Positions 1 to 9,855 of a stretch of DNA of 64,000 bases are shown here, one piece after another. Made by a program: the position numbers and the translations under genes. The number at the start of each line of letters is the position of its first letter. The first letter of the stretch is position 1. Under the pieces are notes generated by a model. That model had not been told where the DNA came from. It worked only from the letters and a program-made list of their open reading frames with translations, and did no database searches. The stretch is from Ambrosia x helenae (taxonomy: Eukaryota > Streptophyta > Magnoliopsida > Asterales > Asteraceae), in NCBI GenBank assembly GCA_030844895.1, contig CM061226.1, forward strand, positions 115,492,574 to 115,556,573. The letters are read 5' to 3'.

Positions 1-7
1 CTCGAAG

Positions 8-2587
8 GTGAAAGGTATTAGGTGTGACAACGGGACTGAGTTCAAGAATGCTGAATTGAACTATTACTGTGCTAAAAAAGGAATTGCCCGTCAATTCAGC
101 TCAGCAAGAACGCCGCAGCAAAATGGAGTTGCAGAAAGAAGAAATCGCACTTTAATTGAAGCTGCCCGCACAATGTTGTGTGACTCACAACTTCCAACTT
201 TCTTTTGGGCAGAGGCAGTCAACACAGCTTGTTATGTGCAGAACCGCGTTCAAGTCAACAAGGCTCGGATGAAAACACCCTACGAAGTGCTGTTTGGTAC
301 TAAACCCTCCGTCAAGCATTTTCGTGCTTTTGGTTGTCCATGTACACTGCTGCACTTGGATGCTATACCAAAGTTTGATGCGAAAGCTGACGACTGCTAT
401 TTTGTCGGTTATGCTGGCAAAACTGCATATAGGGTCTATAACAAACAAACTAGGCAAATTGTAGAGTCGTTTGACGTGCGTTGGCTTGAAGAAAATGCAA
501 CAGATGCTAGAGTGGGCCCCGATTGGTTGTTTGACTATGACTCTCTCTTTCGATCATTTCATGTTTTTGAAAATCTTTCTAGCCATGTGCATACAGGTTC
601 TGCAGATTCCTCTACTTTCAATGCTGGACCCTCATCCTCCATGACTGATGATGCACCAATTGAGGGGGATGGTGCATCCACATCTCAATTACCACGGCCA
701 CTTCCAGCTCATGTCGATCCATTCATTCACTCAGAAGATTCTATGCCACAGGTTGATGATGAAAATGTGTCTGTTGAAACTTCGATTCCCTCATTTCATG
801 ACCCTATTCCTACTGACTGCATAGTGGAGCATACTAATGCAGTAGCAAATGATCATGACTCTATGGAAGAGCCGGCAGTAGGCAGTGTCACCGTTCTCCC
901 GAGAACCTCCTCAGTTCCAGACATTGTTATTCCCACTAGCATTCAACGAGATCACCCTCTGGAGAACATCATTGGTCCTGTAGATGCAGGTGTTCTAACA
1001 AGGAGCCAAACTGGTGACATCAACAGATGTCTATATTCGTGTTTCATCTCTCAAATTGAACCAAAGTCTATTGCCACGGCCATGAAAGAAACAAGTTGGG
1101 TGGATGCAATGCAAGATGAACTGAACCAGTTTGAGAAATTAAAAGTTTGGAAGTTAGTTGAGTTACCTCCAGGAAAACGACCACTTGGCACACGATGGGT
1201 CTACAGAAACAAAAGAGACGATAGCGGAGTCATTGTGAGAAACAAAGCTAGGTTAGTCGTACAAGGGTTCAGACAAATTGAAGGACTCGACTATGATGAA
1301 GTCTATGCGCCGGTGGCGAGATTGGAAGCAATCAGAATTTTTCTCGCTTACGCTTCTTTTAAAGGGTTTACTGTCTATCAGATGGATGTCAAAACCGCAT
1401 TTCTGTATGGCACAGTGAAGGAAGAAATTTATGTTGGTCAACCACCGGGTTTCACAAATCCAAAGTACCCAGAGCATGTGTACAAACTTGACAAAGCGTT
1501 ATATGGTTTACATCAAGCACCTCGTGCTTGGTATGCTACCTTAACTGAACACTTGCTTGTGAATGGATACACTCGTGGTGTCATTGATCAGACTCTATTC
1601 GTCAAGACAGTAAATGAAGATCGTATACTGGTGCAAATTTATGTGGATGATATCATCTTTGGCTCTACTAATGATGCTCTGTGTAAAGAATTTGAGGAGG
1701 TGATGAAAAAGCAATTTGAGATGAGTGCTCTTGGTGAAATGACCTTTTTCTTAGGTCTGCAAGTTCGTCAAAACTCCAAGGGTATTCTGATTCATCAAGG
1801 AAAATACGTGGATGACATTCTTGCAAAGTTCAGCTTCAATGATATCAAGCCAGCCGATACACCAATGTCTGAAAGACCAGGTCTCACTCAGGATCTGGAA
1901 GGGGAGGCCGTAGAAGAAACACTTTATCGTTCAATGATTGGTTCGCTGATGTATCTGACAGCTAGCAGACCAGACATCATGTTCGCAGTGTGTCAATGCG
2001 CACGTTATCAGGCTAATCCTAAAACTTCTCATTTACATGCTGTCAAGAGAATCTTTAGATACCTTAAAGGGAAACCTAGATTCGGTCTTTGGTATCCTAA
2101 GGATTCTCCTTTTGATTTACATGCTTTTTCTGACAGCGATTTTGGAGGTTGTGACATTGACAGGAAATCTACTTCTGCGGGGTGTCAATTCTTAGGCGAT
2201 CGGCTTATTGCATGGCAATGTAAGAAGCAGCAAACAGTATCCGTTTCAACAGCAGAAGCTGAATATGTGGCTGCCTCCGCATGCTGTTCTCAGGTTATCT
2301 GGATACAACACCAACTGGTGGATTACGGTTTGAATTTCTCTCTTACTCCCATTTATTGTGATAATGATGCAGCTATTCAAATTGTTAAAAATCCAGTTCA
2401 ATTTTCTAAAGTAAAACACATTGCCATCAAAGAACATTTCATCCGCGACTCGTTTAACCAAGGTTTAATTGTGCCCACTCACATTCATACTGATGACAAT
2501 GTCGCAGATCTTTTTACAAAACCTGTTAATCGAGCGCGTTTTGAAGCTTTGTCTGAACTGCTCAAAATGGTCCATTTCGAGGACTGA
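8..2587 (+). CDS. Ty1/copia pol fragment: integrase C-part, reverse transcriptase, RNase H (unit A)
   Basis: Polyprotein segment of a Ty1/copia (Pseudoviridae) retrotransposon, 859 residues, entering the window already inside integrase. Visible in order: integrase Asp in CDNGTEF and Glu in QQNGVAERRNRTL (DDE core), a low-complexity linker to about residue 350, the copia reverse transcriptase from about residue 363 with YVDD at 545-548, and RNase H with SDSDF, STAEAEY and CDNDAAI. The frame is open to a TGA at 2585, so this part of pol is uninterrupted. Gag, protease and the first integrase residues lie before the window, so the first Met is only a window-edge start. The enzyme would copy element RNA into cDNA in cytoplasmic particles and integrate it in the nucleus. 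It could supply enzymes to unit B, which lacks them. Identification is secure; Sirevirus assignment rests on the 3' region, the PBS and the env-position gene. Confidence 0.95.
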   Translation: MKGIRCDNGTEFKNAELNYYCAKKGIARQFSSARTPQQNGVAERRNRTLIEAARTMLCDSQLPTFFWAEAVNTACYVQNRVQVNKARMKTPYEVLFGTKPSVKHFRAFGCPCTLLHLDAIPKFDAKADDCYFVGYAGKTAYRVYNKQTRQIVESFDVRWLEENATDARVGPDWLFDYDSLFRSFHVFENLSSHVHTGSADSSTFNAGPSSSMTDDAPIEGDGASTSQLPRPLPAHVDPFIHSEDSMPQVDDENVSVETSIPSFHDPIPTDCIVEHTNAVANDHDSMEEPAVGSVTVLPRTSSVPDIVIPTSIQRDHPLENIIGPVDAGVLTRSQTGDINRCLYSCFISQIEPKSIATAMKETSWVDAMQDELNQFEKLKVWKLVELPPGKRPLGTRWVYRNKRDDSGVIVRNKARLVVQGFRQIEGLDYDEVYAPVARLEAIRIFLAYASFKGFTVYQMDVKTAFLYGTVKEEIYVGQPPGFTNPKYPEHVYKLDKALYGLHQAPRAWYATLTEHLLVNGYTRGVIDQTLFVKTVNEDRILVQIYVDDIIFGSTNDALCKEFEEVMKKQFEMSALGEMTFFLGLQVRQNSKGILIHQGKYVDDILAKFSFNDIKPADTPMSERPGLTQDLEGEAVEETLYRSMIGSLMYLTASRPDIMFAVCQCARYQANPKTSHLHAVKRIFRYLKGKPRFGLWYPKDSPFDLHAFSDSDFGGCDIDRKSTSAGCQFLGDRLIAWQCKKQQTVSVSTAEAEYVAASACCSQVIWIQHQLVDYGLNFSLTPIYCDNDAAIQIVKNPVQFSKVKHIAIKEHFIRDSFNQGLIVPTHIHTDDNVADLFTKPVNRARFEALSELLKMVHFED

Positions 2588-2602
2588 ACTGGTCTTTTAA
2601 AA

Positions 2603-2605
<3 letters not shown>

Positions 2606-2652
<47 letters not shown>
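2606..2652 (+). repeat. poly(A) tract after pol
   Basis: An uninterrupted run of about 47 A residues starts 18 bp after the pol stop and precedes the first polypurine tract. It is not at the element's end, so it is not a normal retroelement tail. It may be slippage expansion. Confidence 0.9.
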
Positions 2653-2654
<2 letters not shown>

Positions 2655-2718
2655 CATGTTCTTTTCTTAGTCTTTGATTTAAAAAAATTTGTTCTTTAAA
2701 ATTCTAAATTTTAAGCAC

Positions 2719-2731
2719 AAATTTAGGGGGA
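2719..2731 (+). promoter_or_regulatory. Internal polypurine tract of unit A
   Basis: AAATTTAGGGGGA lies just after pol. A near-identical AAATTTAGGGGGATA is at 12788-12800 in unit B, and a second tract (CCTAGGGGGATAT) abuts each downstream LTR. Repeated polypurine tracts are a described trait of Sireviruses and would prime plus-strand DNA. Confidence 0.7.
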
Positions 2732-3081
2732 TGTATCCTAAGAAAAGATCAAAACAATTTTGGTCTCAAAACGAGAGATGAAATTAACTTTCACAAGTTG
2801 GATTAAGGCTGACACACATAAGACGTGTATCGAAACAGTCTGGCTCTAATGTGATTTGTTGGTAGGCTTAGTCCTGAAGGCTCAAATGTTAATGATCTTG
2901 TGAAGCACTTAAAGATAAAGACACGACCTCAGTAAAGAACATCACTTAGAATCAGGTACAACTTCTATTTGAATGCTTGTGTGATGTCCTGAAGCATAAC
3001 ACTGTGGTCTAGGTCTGAAACCTTTTCTGAAAAACTCGTGTATCTCCTCTGTTTTGCGTAAGCAAGGACCTGGAGATGCTA

Positions 3082-3136
3082 GGCAACGAAAGCTTCTGCT
3101 GCATCCAGATATATGCTGACCTAGTTTTTCGTTGTC
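3082..3136 (+). other. Stem-loop with conserved GCATCCAGATATATGC loop, copy 1
   Basis: CAACGAAA (3084-3091) pairs perfectly with TTTCGTTG (3127-3134). The stem extends to 11 bp with G-U pairs (3082-3092 with 3126-3136). The loop carries the core GCATCCAGATATATGC at 3101-3116, whose own ends GCAT/ATGC can pair. Copies 2-4 share the core but not this stem sequence. Confidence 0.7.
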
Positions 3137-3182
3137 GTGCTTTAGATCATCCCTCACCTAAAAAGAGACCTCAGTGTCCAAA

Positions 3183-3245
3183 GATGTCCTGACTGCTCCT
3201 CTGCTGCATCCAGATATATGCTGACCTGGACACAGTCAGGATGTC
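3183..3245 (+). other. Stem-loop with conserved loop, copy 2
   Basis: GATGTCCTGACTG (3183-3195) pairs with CAGTCAGGATGTC (3233-3245): 13 bp, two of them G-U. The core is at 3206-3221. Gaps between stem and core (10 and 11 nt) resemble the other copies. The stem is unrelated to copy 1 but resembles copy 3 in unit B, its likely positional equivalent. Confidence 0.75.
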
Positions 3246-3795
3246 ATAAAAGAGACCCTCAAGAGTCCAAAACCCAAAGGCCTTGTTATTTGAGAAATCA
3301 TCTGACTTGTACTTTAATCCAAAATCTCTTACTGATCTATTCTTTTCTTTTCTCAATCTAGTCCCAGTCAAGGTTTCAGAATTCTAGAACAGATACTGTG
3401 AAAAATATGCTGTAGGGAAACTGCTGGCATGATAGAGTGTACCACTAAATATTCTAGGATTTGGTTGTGACTTGCTTGAGTGTTCGTACAAACATACCAA
3501 AACATGATAAATAATATCACAGATCACTATACGAGAAGGCCTAAGGTAATAAGTTTAAGTGGACAAATATACTGGCAATTGCTATGACCAACTGGAGTAG
3601 ATTAGAGTTGATAAGTGTAGCTCGGCCTGAAACACAGTGATTTGATCTCGTTTGAATAGATTATTTTTTTTTTTTAATATTTTATTTCAATATTTTTTTA
3701 GTTAAGTTTAAGTTAAGCCAGTTTACGATTTGATTTGGACCCGGTTACAAAATTTATCCAAAATTGCTTTGATGTGGGCATTGGGATGTGAGAGG

Positions 3796-3819
3796 GGCCC
3801 ACCACACGTTTGGTGGGCC
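3796..3819 (+). other. 9-bp perfect hairpin upstream of the env-position gene
   Basis: GGCCCACCA (3796-3804) and TGGTGGGCC (3811-3819) are exact complements around the 6-nt loop CACGTT. It lies about 130 bp before the predicted start codon. Function unknown. Confidence 0.6.
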
Positions 3820-3947
3820 ACCCAAATCTCGAGTGAACAAAAGTGGGGGGCGACGGTTAAGTTTCATCATCACTTTTCAGAATTCATTTTTTTCTTTTCT
3901 CTCTAATCATCACACACAAACATCACCGTGTTCTTCATCCTTAAAAC

Positions 3948-6900
3948 ATGTCTTCTTCAACAAAATCAAAGAAATCAGGTAAACAATCTATGCTTTGTGT
4001 GTTTATCTTTAATATTGTTGGTGGTGAGTCACTTGCAGGGATGATCGCTGGTTGAATCAAACGTTTTTGAAGAGTTTGAAGAGTTCAGTCGGCGGCGCGT
4101 GTACCACACGCGCCTAGAACTTCGAGTTCGAGGTGGCGCGTGACTGTCACACGCCTGTGAAAAGAGGAAAATTACAGAAATGTCCTTGAACTCCAACCAG
4201 TGTTATGAACACTTTCAAAGAATTACCAAAGTGCCCTCGAACTCATTGTCCCCACTTGAACTCAGACGACAAATTACCATTTTACCCTCGAACTCATTGT
4301 CTTCACTTGAACTCAGACGACAAATTACCATTTTGCCCTCGAACTCGTGGTTCTTACTTGAACTCAGATGGCAAAGGACCATTTTGCCCTCGAACTCGTT
4401 GTTCTTACTTGAACTCAGATGGCAAAGGACTATTCTGCCCTCGAACTCGTTGATGTCACTTGAACTCAGACAACAAATGACATCTTTGCCCTTGAACTCA
4501 TTGAGTTTACTTGAACTCAGATGGCAATTGACCAAACTGCCCTCGTACTCAGACTGTTTACTTGAACTCAGATGGGAAAAGACCAAAATGCCCTCGAACT
4601 TCATTTTGATCATTGAACTCAGATGTGTTTTTACCTAATTAACCCTGAGATTTCATTAAAATTTACCAAAGTGCACTTGAACTCTCTCGTGGAGTTCGAA
4701 CTCAATTTTTTTTTGGCCCGTCAATCTTCTGAAGCCCATCTGAGTTCCTGTTTCTACATTTATTTGGGCTTGTTGATTCATATGATATTTCTAAATTGTT
4801 TTAGTCTAATTGTTCTCTAACTTAGTTTGTTTCTTTTTCAGGAAAAACGACTCCTCACGTGCCGACGTTTGAAAACAATCACAATGTGGTGTGCTATCTC
4901 GCTGATCCTCCTGAAGAGTACAAGCAGGAGTTCAAGTCACTGATTGTGGGTCTTAACACGTGTAGGACTGCACATGCAATGCGAGAAAATCCAGTAATTT
5001 GTTCTGACTGGATTAAAGATTTTTGGGATAATGCAGATGCCAAGAAGGAAGACAAGCTGATTCGTTCTAAAGTTAGAGGAACTGATGTGACTATTTCCGA
5101 ACAAGATATAAGAGATGTGTTGCTGTTTGGTGACTCTCCAAATGATCCAACCAGCTTCACAAAGGAGAAACTCAGTCCAGTATTGAGGAAGATGGGATAT
5201 GAAGGTGAACTGCTCATACCACCATATTCGAAGAAACTATTTCCAAGTTACTGGAGGCTTTTGGTTCATATGTATCTGGCTAGTCTGGGAGGTAACAGGA
5301 GTGGTTTAGATCAGATGGGATTAAAACATGCTTCTGGAATGGTTGCCTTGATAGAAGATTGGGATTTTAATTACTCAAGATGTGTGTTTGAAGATATGAT
5401 TGTGAACGTGAGAACCCTGAACAAGAATTATTTCTACAAATTTCCTAGATTTGTGCAAATGATTCTGGAGTCCAAGTATCCAAATATTGAGAAGACGGTT
5501 GCAACCTATGACAAGAAGTGTATGGCTCATCAAATTTTTGGGTTGATTAGACAGGTTCGTAAAGATTCAAGGCAGATTTTTGAAGGTAGATTTCCATTAA
5601 TCAAGTTTGGGAAATTCAGTGAAATAGTTGAAGAAGTACCGGTTCCTCCATCTGCTATAGTTGCCGAGGATCATGACGTTCAGATTGTTGATCCTCCACC
5701 AGCTGAACAACGATCTCCTCCTGAGAAAGTTGACTTGACTGAGGTGGAAAGTGAAGATGATGTGGAGAGTGAGGATGAAGAGGTAATGAAAGATGATCAA
5801 CTGACTACAGGAAATGAAGATGATCAGTTTGAGAACTTTGAGTTTGATGATCTGAATGATGATGAGATAGATGACTTTATTCTTGAGAATGCTGAAATAA
5901 AGTCTGTGACTGACACTGAAAAGGAGATGATTGAAGAAGAAGCTGTGACTCAAGATGCTGATATTATCACTTCTGCAACAATTATTCCTCAAGCAGAGGT
6001 GTTATCTAGCATCTTAGAAACTGTTCGAGAAGCTGAACAAAGGGTTCCTCCACCCATTGTTGCAGCTGAGACAGTTGTTGGTGATGAAGGGGCTGTAGAT
6101 CTGAGTTCTGATTTACGACCAAGAAAACGAAGTAAGAGAGATCCACGGGTGAATATTGTTGAAGAGTCTGTTTCTGCTGCTGCTGATGACATTGCTATGA
6201 TTGATACTGAGCCTTCACCTAATATTCCTACTGGCACTATTAGTTCTTCTGTCTCACCAGTGATTGCAACAGAGGCTTTCTCTCAGTTCATGAGCAAGGC
6301 ACCTATCACTGGGAGACTTAGTGAGGAAACTGGATCCTCAGGTGCATCTGGCACTGGAAAGGTTTTGTTTGATGAAGAAGCCTTTCAGAAAGCTCAATTG
6401 GCGTTTCTTGCAGATAAAGAACAGGGAAAGAAGGTGGATGTGGAATTTCTGACAACTGAGGAAAGAGAGACAAGTCAAGAAGAGGTTGAAAGTGATGAAG
6501 ATTTGTTTACAGAAGTGGACGTTCACAGATTACAGTCTAAAGTGCTGAAACTGGAGACTGAAAATGTTTGGTTGACAGCTCAGGTGGAGAGTTTGATGGA
6601 GACAGTTACTGAGAAGGAAAAGAAAATTGCTGAATTAGAGACGGGATTGGGAGATGTTTCAGCAAGATTGCTTAACTTGACTCAGAAACTTGAGAACAAG
6701 TTTGGTAAGGAATTCTCTGAGACATCTTCTTTTGTTGACAAGGTGTTGACTCCAGCTGAACGTGAGAGATCAGAGAAAGAGCGTGAAGAACATATGAAGA
6801 AGTATTTTGAAGATCAAGTTCCCAAAGTTAGAGATCGTCGACCTGGAAGTGCATATGTTCTCAAGAATTTAGCTGAACCGTCTATTGATCCAATGGAAGA

Positions 6901-7690
6901 GCATCCTGAGCGATATGTGACGATTACCAGTGATAGATATGATACGTATGGTAATCGAACAGGGATAGAGTGTTGGAGGTATAATGATGATAAAGGAGTA
7001 TTTGTGGTTCATAGAAAGAATGGAGCGGTTGAGTATTATGCCTCTACTTCAGCTTTCAACTCCTGGACGAAGATTGACTTGGCTGAACTTGCTAGATCTC
7101 CTTTTATCAACCAGACAAGAAATCCAAGGAACAAAATAGGTCTCTCGTTTCATAAGAGGATTCAGGAGCAGGCAAAAGTAAATTTCAGAGATATGAAGAC
7201 TGCTAGCTCGATATTGGTGGAATATAAAGGTGTACGAGGAGCTGATGGAAAGCCTTTTAAGACTGTGCAGTGGCCACCAACTGAGAAATTGAAGACTATC
7301 CCCTTGTCAAGGCCAATGGATAGAGGTTGCTTAAAGGACATGAGATTTTGGGTATATGATCCTACCTCTTCATCTGCTGTTATTGTGTGTGATACGGATG
7401 AGTTCAGGATTTCTGATGCTAGAGATTTAATGAGTTTGCATTCTGAAGATATTCAAGTTTTGGCTAGGCATCAGATTCAATGTGACCCTACTTATGAAGT
7501 TTGTGCCAAATCATTCACTAGTGCGGTGGCGCAAGTGGATAGACTGGGATTGGCCTCTGACAAGAGAGGAAGGGTGGAGACAGAATTATTTGGACCTTAT
7601 GTCGGTAAATCACCAGAAGAATGGAAAAGGGCAATGGAAGCAAAGAAGAAAGAATCAAAGAAGCGCAGCAAAAGCAGCAAGAAGCGCTAA
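3948..7690 (+). CDS. Env-position ORF of the Sirevirus-like unit A, predicted spliced (959 aa)
   Basis: Long coding region between pol and the 3' LTR, where Sireviruses carry an env-like gene. The main frame (4842-7690) has no ATG at its start, but a short first exon 3948-3978 (ATG, ten codons plus one base) joins it in frame across a GT-AG intron 3979-4841, giving 959 residues. The N-terminal 250 residues look globular. An acidic, disordered middle follows (ESEDD-type runs), then a predicted coiled coil around residues 565-630 (LQSKVLKLETEN onward), a mixed C-terminal domain and a Lys/Ser-rich tail. I see no signal peptide or clear membrane helix, so a true envelope role is not supported. 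Similar proteins occur beside plant copia elements, often labelled hypothetical. Existence of the frame is certain; splicing is inferred from splice sites and phase. Alternative: a captured host fragment. Confidence 0.75.
3979..4841 (+). other. Predicted intron of the env-position gene
   Basis: Donor TCAG|GTAAAC at 3978/3979 and a T-rich acceptor TTTTTCAG ending at 4841. Removing the 863 bp keeps phase (one exon-1 base plus 17 bases before the previously open frame). The intron contains the whole 51-bp repeat array. It survives in an element that copies through RNA, so the genomic RNA must stay unspliced. Confidence 0.65.
4183..4641 (+). repeat. 51-bp minisatellite (about nine units)
   Basis: Units begin at 4183, 4234, 4285, 4336, 4387, 4438, 4489, 4540 and 4591, exactly 51 bp apart. 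Each opens with CCCTCGAACTC or a variant and carries TTGAACTCAG. Because 51 is a multiple of three, both strands stay open (4180-4638 plus, 4215-4613 minus), giving artefactual 17-residue repeat peptides. It lies inside the predicted intron. Confidence 0.9.
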
Positions 7691-7725
7691 AGTAATCACA
7701 AGTCAACACAAACCTAGGGGGATAT

Positions 7726-8057
7726 TGTTGGGCCATGTTATTAGAGGTTTGCGTTTGACTTGGGCTTGTTAGTATTATTGTGTTAGTTAAATTTCGGCCC
7801 AAGAGATCCATGTAACTTGACCGCCCTATATCCATATAAATAGGGGGTTACTTAGTTGTTTTGGGGTTGCTAGTCTATTGTTCTTTTGCTCTATTATTTT
7901 CGGCTAGTAGGTGTACCAGACGGTTCCTTGAAACCGTGTGCACTTGATCAATAAAATCATTCTGTTCAAAGTTTCTTTCTTGTTCTTTACCATTCAATCT
8001 TGTTTTCCGCACTCGATTGTTTGTTTGATACCCGATAGAGAAGATCTTGGACTTACA
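7726..8057 (+). repeat. LTR shared by units A and B (332 bp)
   Basis: TGTTGGGCC...CTTACA, preceded by the polypurine tract CCTAGGGGGATAT (7713-7725) of unit A and followed by the primer site of unit B. So it is both A's 3' LTR and B's 5' LTR. It contains a TATA-like ATATAAATAG near 7835, AATAAA near 7951 and the two-part hairpin 7908-7946. Its last ~65 bp equal those of the LTR at 14288-14643, while the upstream part differs strongly. Confidence 0.9.
7908..7946 (+). other. Two-part LTR hairpin (shared LTR)
   Basis: Outer stem 7908-7916/7938-7946 (9 bp, three G-U), a 5'-side CAG bulge (7917-7919), inner stem ACGGTT (7920-7925)/AACCGT (7932-7937), loop CCTTGA. The LTR at 14288 forms the same shape with different stem bases. 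Confidence 0.65.
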
Positions 8058-8059
8058 AT

Positions 8060-8071
8060 TGGTATCAGAGC
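8060..8071 (+). promoter_or_regulatory. Primer binding site of unit B (initiator tRNA-Met)
   Basis: TGGTATCAGAGC begins two bases after the LTR's final CA. This is the usual plant copia primer site matching the 3' end of initiator tRNA-Met. Confidence 0.93.
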
Positions 8072-8490
8072 CTAAGAAGTCTTTCGAAGGCTCGGTTCGG
8101 TATCATTCGAAGACCAAAAGAGGACGTTTTGCTGCTGCGTTTATCGCGTTTACAGGTTTATTCTTTATCTTATTCAATAATTTTATTTTTATAATCAGTT
8201 TTTGTGTTTTAGAATTTTTCGCAGATTTTGTTTTTGTTGAAAATCTTCAAGAACACGAAGAACAGATTCAAGAATAGGGTGTTTGATCTATTTTGGAGGA
8301 TGTTAATTGTGTTTGCAAGATTATAGGAATTCTAGTTTTGGAAAGATATCACAAAATATTTGAATTTCACAAATTGATTGGTGGGCAGGAATTACAACGT
8401 GGTGGTCAACTTGACCAAGGAAAATTCATTCAAGTTGGTGGTCCCCAAAATTTTCAAAAGGTCTAAAAAAAAAAAAAAAAAAAAACTCAA

Positions 8491-8895
8491 GGTTGAACTC
8501 AGGTTGAGGTTGAACTCAGGGTTGAGGTTGAACTCAGGGTTGAAGGTTGAACTCAGGGTTGAGGTTGAACTCAAGGTTGAACTCAGGGTTGAGGTTGAAC
8601 TCAGGGTTCAAGGTTGAACTCAGGGTTGAGGTTGAACTCAGGGTTGAGGTTGAACTCAGGGTTGAAGGTTGAACTCAGGGTTAAAGGTTGAACTCAGGGT
8701 TGAAGGTTGAACTCAGGGTTGAGGTTGAACTCAGGATTGAAGGTTGAACTCAGGGTTGAGGTCGAACTCAGGGTCGAACTCAAGGTCGAACTCAGCTCTC
8801 AAGGTCGAACTCAGCCACTCAAGGTCGAACTCAGCTCTCAAGGTCGAACTCAGCCACTCGAGGTCGAACTCAGGCCTGACTCGAGGTCGAACTCA
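8491..8895 (+). repeat. 18-19-bp minisatellite with TTGAACTCAG core
   Basis: About twenty units of the type GGTTGAACTCAGGGTTGA, shifting to a GGTCGAACTCAG form in the last third. The ten-base word TTGAACTCAG is the same word found in the 51-bp intron units of unit A. Confidence 0.9.
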
Positions 8896-9657
8896 CTACT
8901 CGAACACTTGAACCCGGATCCAACCCGAACACCTACTCGAACACCCATTTTCACTCGTACCCGCTTCTGACCGGAAACCCACACTCGGAAAAACCAAACA
9001 ATCCGGAAACCTGTCTTCAACCCATACCCACCTCGAAACTCCACCACCACCATACCCGTTTAACCACCCATCATCAACCACCAGGACATCATCACCTCCG
9101 CCCGTCTAAAACCCACCACACCCGAGATCAAAACCCAGAAACCCATTTGCACCCGAAAACACAAAATCCCACCGTTCATTACAAACCCAACCCAACTCGT
9201 CACCAACCCGACCCCAGCTTCAACCTGACCCGTCACCATACTGGACCCTGTCGGAGAAGCCATCGGTGACAGAGAGAGAGCAGACCCAGCGATTTAAAAA
9301 AAAAAAAAAAATATCATGACAATAACGAATCAAGAAGTAGCCATTATTGTGGGTTTCTAGAAATAGCGAGAGAGATAGAGTAAACAGATTATTGTTTGAG
9401 AGAGTGAAGGATTGTTATTGTTGAAGAGTATGTGTATTTATTAAAGATAAGAGAGAGAGGGTTGCAGAGATTAAAGTGAGAAAGAAAGAGTGAAAATAGA
9501 TTGAGAGAAAGGAAAAGGAATCGTTGGAGTGATAAAGTGAAGAGAGAGGATTTGATTTGAGTGGTTTGAATTAAAGTGTAAGTGTGAAGTGTGTCTTGGG
9601 AGAGATGATCTGACTCAAATCACGTGAAAGCAATTGTTGGGAAGAGCACACTCTTTC

Positions 9658-9658
<1 letters not shown>

Positions 9659-9706
<48 letters not shown>
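9659..9706 (+). repeat. TAA microsatellite
   Basis: About sixteen uninterrupted ATA/TAA triplets in the gag leader. Confidence 0.95.
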
Positions 9707-9855
9707 GTGATATTATTTGGAGTACACAAGCTCAATTTCGGGGGATCGACGTTACTAATATGTTTTGACGGTTGACTACGGCTGGACGCCCGGTGCTCGT
9801 CTTAAAATTTTGGTGAAACGTCTAGATTTTTGGGGGATCACTATTCAAAATTAAA

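Larger units (their letters stand above)
2732..3947 (+). other. Non-coding region between pol and the env-position gene (unit A)
   Basis: About 1.2 kb with no credible coding frame. It holds the two stem-loops listed below (3082-3136, 3183-3245), a partial direct repeat around AAAGAGACC, a T-rich stretch near 3660-3700 and a 9-bp perfect hairpin at 3796-3819. It corresponds to 12801-14200 of unit B, where the same stem-loop type recurs. The start codon of the downstream gene is at 3948. I see no clear TATA box. Confidence 0.6.
8072..9855 (+). other. Long leader of unit B
   Basis: 1.8 kb between primer site and gag start with no credible gene. Contents: a 21-nt A run (8465-8485), the GAACTCAG minisatellite (8491-8895), a C-rich plus-strand stretch (8900-9260), a G/A-rich stretch (9340-9600) and a TAA microsatellite (9659-9706). 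Long repeat-bearing leaders are common in Sirevirus-type elements. Confidence 0.7.

Noticed and set aside
4215..4613. Minus-strand 132-residue frame and plus-strand 152-residue frame over the same repeat
   Set aside because: Both follow from the 51-bp period being divisible by three; the array lies in a predicted intron.
4183..4641. CRISPR array
   Set aside because: Units are contiguous without unique spacers and the genome is a plant's.
4859..4861. GTG as start of the env-position protein
   Set aside because: Non-ATG start in a plant; the upstream ATG exon with matching phase is better.
8378..9263. Short frames over the leader minisatellite
   Set aside because: Low-complexity repeat translation; no start context or family.
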